From Gymnogyps californianus (lineage: Eukaryota; Chordata; Aves; Accipitriformes; Cathartidae), in contig NC_059500.1 in NCBI RefSeq assembly GCF_018139145.2, positions 44,625,226-44,689,225 on the forward strand: a stretch of DNA of 64,000 nucleotides. Reading direction: 5' to 3'. Each line of letters opens with the position of its first letter. Within the stretch, counting starts at the first letter, position 1. Below, piece after piece: positions 55,243 to 64,000 of the stretch. The translations under genes and the position numbers were made by a program. Below the pieces are notes generated by a model. It was given only the letters and a program-made list of their open reading frames with translations. It was not told the DNA's origin and searched no databases.

Positions 55243-57696
55243 ATCCAGTAGCTTTCTGGAAGAACTTTCTTGCCTGTTCAGTGACAATTTCACCATCTGC
55301 TTCCAGACCTTTTTATTCACAGGAAGTTTACTTTCCAATAGTAGTGTATCATTGACACTTTTGCAAATCATTCCTGATTTGACAGTTGACAAACGCTGTC
55401 AGGTTTGCAAGCACTTTCACCCTTACAAACAACCTCCCTTACTTCATCACCAGCAAAGTGCCCTCCCGTCACATCAGAAGTTGAAGAAAGTGGAAACTGA
55501 ATGGCTTCTATCAGCCAGAAGTGTATAAAAGTAGAAGGAGGAACTGGAAACAAGTAAAGATTTCTCCCACCCAGTCTTTAAGTTTTCTGTACCGTTTTGG
55601 TACAGAGACTGGAATCTCTGTCAAGACTAATCATTTTCTGAAAAAAAAACAAAACCCCAAAATGGTAAGAGCCATTATTCAAACTGCAGATGGGGAAAAT
55701 ACCATCAAGTTTTAAGTTGTAGTTGTTTTTATGAGATTTTCACTACCTGAAGTCAGGTTGTGTAGCACAAACACATTCCCCATCTTCTGTATGTCTACTT
55801 TTCTCGTTTGCTCTATAAATCCTTTCTCATGGAAAAATCAGGAAATTGTTAACTTGAAATATCTTTCATTTCTTGAATTTGCTTATTGAATGAAGTCTAT
55901 CATTAGTTGCTATTCAAACACTGGCACTCTTATATTGAGTAAATCCATAATTTCCTGCTTTTGTAGTTGAAATTTATGAGTAATTCCTGCCTCAATAATT
56001 AGCAATATTCTGAAAACCCTGGCCACAGAAAAAAATTAAGATCCTGTCCTTCGCATTGTATATAAAATAGTACTGCCTTTATTGCCTAATCAATATAATA
56101 CTTTTTTTTTAAAAAAAAAAGCACTGAAAACTATATATGAGAATTTCATATATACTTGACTCCTCTTCCTTCTCTCCTTCCCTGCCAGTGTGCTTCGTGA
56201 GCTGAGAATGCTTCACCTTTCTTTCTTTGCACTTTCCATTTGCAGATTCCATTTATACACACATCAATAGATGACAGCAAAACATAGATGCATCATAAAT
56301 AACAGTTTAAGAAAGCATCTAGTAAACCCTAGTGGCTTGAAACTATTCAGTGCCTGCCTTACTTGACCTCTACAATGGTAAGGACCAAACAGACATTACA
56401 GTTTGCAAATAGCATTTGGAATTTGGGGTGGTAAAAATAAGGTGTTTAATAATAATACCTTCTATTATCTACAATAATTTTCCTTTAGTTCTGAAATTGA
56501 TGCCCAAAATATGAGAGATTCTGGCAGAAAAAACTCTTAAGTGCTGTTTTATTTTCCTGTAACTGTGTACCTCATACTACCAACTTTCTCAGATGATTTA
56601 AAAAAACCTGCAACCTTTTTCTTTTCAAATAATACTTTAAAATACATAACACTCTAGTCGTCATAATCACCTGTAATACAGTACTGAAAGCGGAAGATGG
56701 TCTATGACAATGGTTCAGTGATATTTGGTCCTACAGATACTATTTCCCACCTGAAAGTAAAGAATAATTTAAGAATCATCGAAGTAGAAGAGTAGAAAAA
56801 AAGGAGAAGAAACTTTTGTAGCTCTTTTCAGACTGTATGAAAATTAAACCACCCTTGTCAAGGAAGGAACATACAAGAAGCAGTACCTTCTGAAAAGCAC
56901 ATCTGTGCCACTTGCGACTCACATAATAGTGCTGGGAACCAGTTTTGCTGACTGATTTCTTATGCTACACTGAGCAAACCAGCTTGTCTCCCTGCTTCCA
57001 TTTGTTTCTCAGTAAGCTAGGGATACTATTACTTGAAAGCCTGATAGACAGGAAGCATAGTGTCTAAAGTGCATAAATTTAGTTATGCAATATTAATTGA
57101 ATTATTAATGATTTATATTGCACTAACTCATAGGACCACTGTCTGAAATCAGAATCTAGTTGTTGCAGGCACTTCCCCTAGAAATACACGGACTCAGAGC
57201 CCAGACTAGTCTAGACAGTGAGTAAGTGGAAACACAAGCAAAGGTGGACAATGGGAACACAAGGTTGCACTGGCAGCACCAAAATGAATATTAGAACTTG
57301 TTTTCCATCTATTTCCACTGATGCTCTATTATAAAAATGTTATCTTGTAATCTGATTTCTTTGCTAACAGCCATAGCCTGTTTTGAGCCAAATCTGTCTC
57401 CCAAAGCCTCTCCTGGATATATCTCAGCTCTCTCAATTTATTTTGATTGGACCTTGCTTTCTTCTTGCCAGTTCCTGTATATCTGACAGTTTTTGTTGTT
57501 ACAGACATTCACCCACTTAAAAAACAGTCACATCCATCCACACAGCTTATTTCTAACTGGCACTCATTTATCCCATGGTTTGGCCTTGGCTTCCTATTAG
57601 CTCAGCTCTCTTAGGCTATAAAAGATCTTAAGTTAGACAAAGGCCTGGGGTTACAGCGAGTTTTCAGGGATTTCTAGTATGATCCTTGTACATCTT

Positions 57697-57729
57697 TAAT
57701 GTTTATGCCCTAGGCACGCATAAACATTA
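57697..57729. repeat. 12-bp perfect inverted repeat
   Basis: TAATGTTTATGC (57697-57708) and GCATAAACATTA (57718-57729) pair perfectly around a 9-nt loop (CCTAGGCAC). The stem does not extend further. The arms contain GTTTATG/CATAAAC; no function is inferred. Confidence 0.8.
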
Positions 57730-59329
57730 CTAATACACTCTTTTTCATTTGCTAGTTTAACAGAGCTATGCATAGCAAGAGCTTAGTCTACAATGGGAAT
57801 CCCACTGGTAGCAGGAAATGTTTCACATAGATACTTCAGGCACTGCAGAGTCACACATCATGGGAGACACATCATGAAATGTGCCCACATGAAATACCAG
57901 AAATATGCACTGGTAAGTATGGCTTTTCTGCAATGTGATATTTTTAAAAATTTTTCTTCAATACTAAGCAACTTGGTCAGATGATAGAAATCTGCTCACA
58001 TGTTGTGCTAAGAGTGGATGTGTCATGAGAAAGAGGCATGATTGGACTCCAAAAAGGGGATATTGAAGCTCATCAAAAACTAGATATATCATTGGTTGCA
58101 CTAGAATAAAGATACTAAAGTATGTATGTTTTGCCTACCCGAGTTCTGCATTTATTAATTGTATTATCCTGAAAATAACATGCAATCCAGATCACCACTA
58201 CATCTCATATAGCTTGCATACATTAGCCCAGGGCAGTTCCTGTGACAGAGGAAAGCTTGCTTTGGCAAGCATTAAATTGATCCCATATGCTACGGTAGCA
58301 ACAAGTAGGGCCTAGCATGGGTCCAAGAAATAGGCACTGTGCATGGCTCACTGACTCTTTAAGCATCTAGTTATTTTCTATGCTTCTAGCTAAAAGTAAC
58401 TTGTTTTCTCACCTGTTAGCTAGTGTCTCCTGATAAGTAGAACTCAGCTGCTCTAAAAAATTTATGCTGCAGCAGATTGCCACTGAAGTGTAGAGCCTGC
58501 AAAAGTTCAGCTAGCTGGATACTTCAGTTCAATGTCTCCTTCAGCCTTCCTTCTCACCAGAATGAGTAGAGTATATTGGACATTTTCCCTCAATGGTCAG
58601 AAATTCATCTCCATTCATGTACCGCTTCCATGTAATACTGAATCAACATCCCCAGTTTAGTCAGAATATGTTTACAAACATGATATACATAGCACAGTAC
58701 CATCAGGTACTACACACTCCAGGGCATTTATTTTTGGGTAACACATGTGTTTTTTACTGCCCTCAGGCATGTCCTTTCCCCATCTGGCATATAGGGCATA
58801 AAAGTTCTTTGTTTAAGTGATCTGAATTGTGTCTCACTTGTGTAATGCGAAGTAAAATTCATTGCTCCTCATCCGGTGAATCACTTTTTAGGTAGCATCA
58901 ATTTACACACAAACTTTGAAATGCAACAGAAGGCCAATAAATAGGCAAAAAGGAGGGAGGGGTCAAAACATTCCTTCAGAAAAAGTGAAAAGGAAATACT
59001 TAATGGTCATAGGTATCATCTTATATATGATCTTTAAAAATTTTAGGGAGACAAAGTCTCTATGGATAATGCTGAAAAATATGACAGAAAAATTCAGCAG
59101 CTTCAAAAAACCCAGCAGTTTCAGAACCCAAACATGATAGAAAGACTTTTCTGAAGGTTGAACTAAAATCTTTCAACAAATATTGTCCATGGAAAAAATG
59201 TTGTCAATTACACATCTGAAAATCTTTGTGGAGTCCACCACTTTGAAGTAGAAACTTGAAGTTACCAAGAAAGGAGGAAAGGAGTGGTTTACAGTCCAGC
59301 TGGCTAAATACTGTGACCAATACCATTTA

Positions 59330-60069
59330 ACCATTAAGGGAAGTGCCAAGTCCTGCACCTGAGGAAGAATAACCCCAGGCACCAGCACAGGCTGGGGCTC
59401 AACTAGCTGGAAAGCACCTTTGCGGAAAATGTCCCAGGGGTCCTGGTGGACATCAAGTTGCCAATACAGCAACAAAGGCTAATGGCATCCTGGGCTGCAT
59501 TAGGAGGAGCGTTGCCAGCAAGGTCGAGGCACATGATCCTTCCCTTCTGCACAGCACTGGTGAGGACACACCTGGAGTCCTGTGTCCAGTTCTGGGCTTC
59601 CCAGTACAAGAGAGACATGGACGCACCAGATAGAGTTCAGTGAAGGGCCACTAAGATGATGAAGGGACTGGAACATCTCTCCTATGAGGACAGGCTGAGA
59701 GAGCTGGGACTGTTTAGCCTCGAGAAGAGAAGGCTCAGGGTGATCTTATCAATGTATATAAATACCCACAGAAGGCTGCAAAGAAGATGGAGCCAGGCTC
59801 TTTTCAGCGGTGCTCATTGACAAGACCAGAAGCAATGGGCACCCATTGAAATACAATATATGTCATTTAAACATGGGAAAAAATGTTACTGTGTTTGAAC
59901 AGTGGAACAGGTTGTTCAGAGAGGTTGTGGAGTGTCCATCCTTGGAGATATTCAAGTCCTGACTAGACATGGACCTAAGCAACCTGCTGTAGCTCACCAT
60001 GCTTGAGCAGGAGGGTTGGACTAGATGATCTCCAGAGGTCCCTTCCAACCTTTCCTATTCTGTGATTCC
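59330..60069 (+). mobile_element. CR1 LINE, 5'-truncated with complete 3' end
   Basis: The plus strand follows the avian CR1 3' consensus step by step: GGAAGTGCCAAGTCCTGCAC, CTAGCTGGAAAGCACCTTTG, TGGCATCCTGGGCTGCATTA, GTGTCCAGTTCTGGGCTTCC, AGATGATGAAGGGACTGGA, GAGCTGGGACTGTTTAGCCT, CATCCTTGGAGATATTCAAG and the hallmark terminal TTGGACTAGATGATCTCCAG followed by ATTCTGTGATTC. Typical copies continue between ACATCAAGTTG and AATGGCATCC for some tens of bases that are missing here. It covers the last part of ORF2 plus the 3' UTR and carries no intact reverse transcriptase. It is younger than the other CR1 pieces in the window and lies antisense to TRPM3. The 5' truncation is usual for CR1, which primes from its 3' end. 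Confidence 0.95.
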
Positions 60070-61261
60070 ATAAAAAGCAAACATTTTTCCTTAATTTCTG
60101 TTCATTGGTGCTTACTCTGCAAAGTGTCTCCATTTCATCAGCCTGGTTCCGTTGCACAGCGTGTGTGGAACATTCAGGCTTTGGTGTGACTGTCACAGAT
60201 CTGCATAGATATAACTGGTGATGTGATAAGGGTGTGATATAGTTCACAGGGTGATAAGAGCTCTTCTATGCCATCACAGGGAATGGTTTCTCTAGTAAAC
60301 AGAGCTTCTCATCTGTCGATGTGAAGAAAACTGTGTAGCACAGTAACAACAGTTATAATTTAAAGAAGACTTCAGGCCATGTAGCTCATTTTCTTCCTTT
60401 TCCTTTTTCTTTCTTTTCTTTGAGCCCACAATTATTTTTGGGGATGTGCTGAGTATGCACAGTACATCTCACTGTATCCTTTTCCAGAGATGCACTGATT
60501 GTATGTCATCACCTCTTTGGAAAAAGCAAGAAATCATCCTGACATGACGGAGAAAGCTCTGCAAGACCAAACATCTTGGAATAAGGAGCAGCCCAAAAGG
60601 CTGTGGCATTCATTACAGCCTCAGAAATTTATCCATGGTGGATCTTTGCAAGGAAGAAATGTTTGCGGGTGGATTGTGGTGGAAGGAGCAATAGAGGGCC
60701 AATGCTTTGACTGAGGTACAGGCAGTGGTTGTCAGGAGTGTAAGGTTACTCTACCACGAATCAGTTTATGGCTATGTTGTTACCACAGCCAAATGCCTGA
60801 CAGCAGGCAGAAGTACAAAGCAAGATTCAAGTTTGCAAACTCAGTTGTTAATAGTCACGTAATCACTTAAACCAAAGTAAAGCGTGAGCTGCAAAACTGA
60901 GCCTGACCAAACACTCAAGCACTAAGCCATGCTAACTTTTGCGCTGGCTTAACTTCAGCACTTATATCAGTTAGCAGAAAGCTAGCTTGGATGCATCAGC
61001 ATGAGTTGAATCAGCCTTTTTATTATAGCATGCAAATATGTAGAGTCAAGACAACTGAACTACAGGTCAGCAATTTTCATAAACTTTCTCTTCCAATGCT
61101 TACCAGGAATAAAGGCCAGCTCTAAGCCTGGGGCTTTAAAACAGAGAAATGTATATTATTACACGAGAAACCTCAAAACTGCCCATTTACTGTACTTTAA
61201 TACCTTCTTTCAGTTTGCCCTTATAAATCTGCTCCTTACTAGATGATCCCTTAGCAAGAAT

Positions 61262-61287
61262 AAAAAAAAAAAAAAAGAAAAAAGAAA
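61262..61287. repeat. A-rich tract
   Basis: Fifteen A residues followed by GAAAAAAG; a low-complexity run with no retroposon body recognised next to it. Confidence 0.8.
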
Positions 61288-61653
61288 TTTTTGCTGGAGA
61301 TCCTTTAAAGTAAGCAAAATGTAAGTGTCAACCTACATGTGAAAAGCTCTATGCCATTACTCCCTTGCATTCCCTATATTGAAACTCCTGACATTTCAAG
61401 TCTCTCTATTAGTACTGGAGTTCTTGTTTCTAGGTCACTGAACCTGGACAATGTGGAGGACTTGGATATAGTCTGCAGTGTAGCAGAGCTCTGCACTTGA
61501 AACAATTATCTGAGTTTTCTTTGTTGCTTAAATGAGATCCTACTCATCACCAGACTTTTTAAAATCTCAGCACATTATTATGGCAGAGAATGACTGACAA
61601 GTTTGGTTGTGGGGATTACGGCCATTATATGGACGTGACAAATCAGCACCATT

Positions 61654-61669
61654 TAAAAAAAAAAAAAAA
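61654..61669. repeat. Poly(A) run followed by GAGAGGGGGTGG
   Basis: A run of 16 A residues merging into a purine-rich stretch. Low complexity; no element assigned. Confidence 0.8.
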
Positions 61670-63509
61670 GAGAGGGGGTGGAGAAGAGTATCCCAGAACC
61701 TAAATGAGAGCTGGGTTCTGATCACTACTCTGCTCAGTGATAGTCCTTCCCTTTTCTCTCAAATTATAGGATTTCATCTTCCCCTCGGTTATTTAAAATA
61801 ACAAGTCCTGAACTTTCACAAGATAGCCATGAATGGAACTGTTTGTATCCACTTTTCCAAAGCATAAGAACAACTTAGAGACTACATCAGGCAAAAATAA
61901 AACCCCATCAAACGTTCTTCAGAAAGCATAAAAGAGTTCAGCTGTAGAATTATTGTTGCTAACAGTTACAAGCTTTTATCTCACTGCCAAAAAGATGTAC
62001 CAGGAATTTGTAACACTCAGTTTGGATGAAATGTAAGTCATTAATAATTATATATTTTTAAGCAAAGAGGGAAAAATTCTGCTAAAGCAGAATTTAAATT
62101 CTGAATTTCTGTTTATTTTACCAAGCACCTTCTACACCACTAAACAGCTGCATTACTATTATTATAAAAATTAACTGTGATTGAGCGGTGGAGATCCACT
62201 ATGCTAAGTACCACACATTTTCACGTAAGTTTACCCTGATTAAGTATGGGTCAATTCTGAGTCATACCATCCCTATTCTTCCTTTGTCTGAGTATTAAAA
62301 AAGTAGTATCTCCCAGAGCAGACAAGAGGAGAAATGCAATTTCTCCTTCACAATAGCTCTCCTCTACTTCCTCATTGAGACTGCAAAATATAGCGTCTTT
62401 CTGCAGATGAAAAGCAAAATACAAACATTAAATAACACAATTTCAGTACATTACCGATGGATGAATAACAATAGTGGATCTTTGAGTTCATAACCAAGAA
62501 AATTAGAGTATGACAGCTGGAAAAATAACTTTCCTCCCATGCTGTTAGCAATTTCACCAGAGACAGCCTTTGGGGCCTCATGATGCCAACAGAACAGTAC
62601 CTTCATCAATTCATTTGAAGTCCTACCAATGCCACATTTTAGCTTTCACTAAAAAACAGCAAGCCTCCAGCCTCTTTTAGTGTGGAGAATGGCTATAAAA
62701 GACCATCTGATTATTAAATTTAAAAACATGTTGTTGATTTTTCTAGAAATTTGCATTATTTAAGGCTAGCTTTACAAGCAAAAGCCCAATCAAACTTTCT
62801 CTTCTTCTCAAAAGTCACTAATCAAACACAAAAGACAGCAAAAATTTTCTTATTTTGAGACATACACTGTGACAACATTAGCATTTAGATCGGTAGTGAG
62901 TTTCAGAAGTGAATCCCCATATTACTTCCCTCACTAGTTTGGTTTGTGAACCAGTTTCAGTGAGTATGAATTAGATTCCTTTTGGAAAACACTAAACGGG
63001 AAGATCTTTTCTCTGTGGTTTCCAAATGCGTGCCAGCCCCAAGTGGGTACAGAGGGCTGATGAGTGGGCTGTACCAGCATGAAGTCCTCCAGGACACAAT
63101 ACACAGTGTGTGTGCCAACAGACGGTCTTTAAACCTTCCACTGCCACAACAAACAGGTGGCATTGCTTTGTGTATGTGTAACAAGCCTAACTGCACTGGT
63201 TATTTCATACTTCATGTGATTGTCTATACCATTTCAAGCCCCTTGTAAGGCCCAGATCTCAGGAACATAGAAATATGGCAATTCGCCTGCTTTCCATGCC
63301 TACTCTACCTTCTCTTGCCATCCCTACAACTCATCTATTGCCATGCTATTGTTTTTATTCATCTTTCTTTTCCTAATATTTTCCTGATGGCAATATGAGT
63401 CCCTTTGGTCTCCTAAAAGATACACCTTGATGCAGTCTGTGGCCCCAAGGAAACAGCAAAATTCATAAACAGGTGTCAAAAGAAGGTCTAAGGCTTCTCT
63501 GATAGCAGG

Positions 63510-63597
63510 TAATCTGGTGGCAATTCCATGCAAAAAGAGGATAAATGATCACGTAACCTGGTGGCAATACCAGGCAACAAGAGGACAAATGATCAAC
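63510..63597. repeat. 44-bp imperfect tandem duplication
   Basis: CTGGTGGCAATTCCATGCAA (from 63514) and CTGGTGGCAATACCAGGCAA (from 63558) begin two copies of a 44-bp unit, each continuing with an AAGAGGAYAAATGATCA-type tail. A handful of substitutions separate the copies. It lies in non-coding sequence. Confidence 0.85.
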
Positions 63598-64000
63598 AAA
63601 ATTCAAGAAAAGGAAAATCCCTGATCTGACGATCTGGGACAATAGCCACACTCTGGAGATGTGCCCCTGCTGTGACTCTCTTGAACAGACCTTTTGGTAT
63701 AAGCACACCACAGATCCTGCTACCTGCCTGGGTGGCCACAACCACAGACTCAGGTTCATTATATGGGAGAGCCTGGAGGAGATCTCATCATCTGGGGTTT
63801 GCATTCCTTGACCCTGCATCATCTCTCTGTGGTGTGTCAGGCAGGAACACCTCTGTGGTGTGCTCCTGGCCACAGCTAATGCCAACAACCTCCTGTGCCA
63901 GTGATCACAATTTCAGAATAAGTATTTTATACACATTTTTAGAATGGTGACAGTTGGTAGGAGGGCCTGGGAGTTTTCTGGTGGCACTTCAGCACCAGGG

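Larger units (their letters stand above)
26760..64000. other. 37 kb without recognisable exons, probably the long 5' intron of TRPM3
   Basis: Apart from CR1 pieces and small repeats listed separately, I see no exon, gene or RNA gene. Mammalian TRPM3 has a distal first exon (starting MPEPWG) separated by a very large intron; no such segment, nor another recognisable TRPM3 first exon, is visible here. The open frames present overlap on both strands, match no family I know and are best explained by chance, including the GC-richer patches at about 31.4-32.1, 34.99-35.33, 41.94-42.11 and 47.38-47.60 kb. Confidence 0.7.

Noticed and set aside
63463..63888. 141-codon minus-strand ORF near the right edge
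   Set aside because: It covers the 44-bp tandem duplication and has no recognisable domain; probably chance or part of an unknown repeat.

Overview
This window is vertebrate nuclear DNA, almost certainly from a bird. It is AT-rich and CpG-poor, has no dense coding, and carries both a well-preserved CR1 LINE 3' end of the avian type (59.3-60.07 kb) and much older CR1 relics. No prokaryotic operon, tRNA, rRNA or CRISPR array is visible.

The only gene recognised is TRPM3, a cation channel of the TRPM family, lying on the minus strand. Five coding exons of its cytoplasmic N-terminal region (TRPM homology region, SLOG-like fold) are present. In transcript order they are E (22770-22849), D (21890-22094), C (13302-13515), B (10181-10305) and A (1033-1204). 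All five have GT-AG borders, and their phases chain without a break: 80+205+214+125+172 nt, giving 265 codons plus one base. The protein continues beyond the left edge of the window.

Upstream of exon E, a small CpG-rich patch at about 26.38-26.76 kb ends in a consensus donor at 26378/26377. It looks like an alternative, non-coding first exon with its promoter. Its frame into exon E is open but has no ATG, so the first in-frame ATG in such a transcript is the last codon of exon D. This fits the shorter TRPM3 isoforms known in mammals. The rest of the window (26.8-64 kb) has no recognisable exon. It is probably part of the very long intron leading back to the distal first exon of the long isoform.

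Region by region: 1-1032 is intron with an antisense CR1 relic; 1.2-10.2 kb is intron with a sense CR1 relic, an AT microsatellite and a G-quadruplex-type tract; 10.3-13.3, 13.5-21.9, 22.1-22.8 and 22.9-26.4 kb are introns; 26.4-26.8 kb is the putative internal promoter and first exon; 26.8-64 kb is non-coding, with an antisense CR1 relic at 30 kb, a CR1 at 59.3-60.1 kb, and small simple repeats and hairpins. I see no novel multi-gene system. The most interesting points are the internal promoter and first exon, the upstream ORFs ahead of the presumptive short-isoform start, and the intronic G4 tract.
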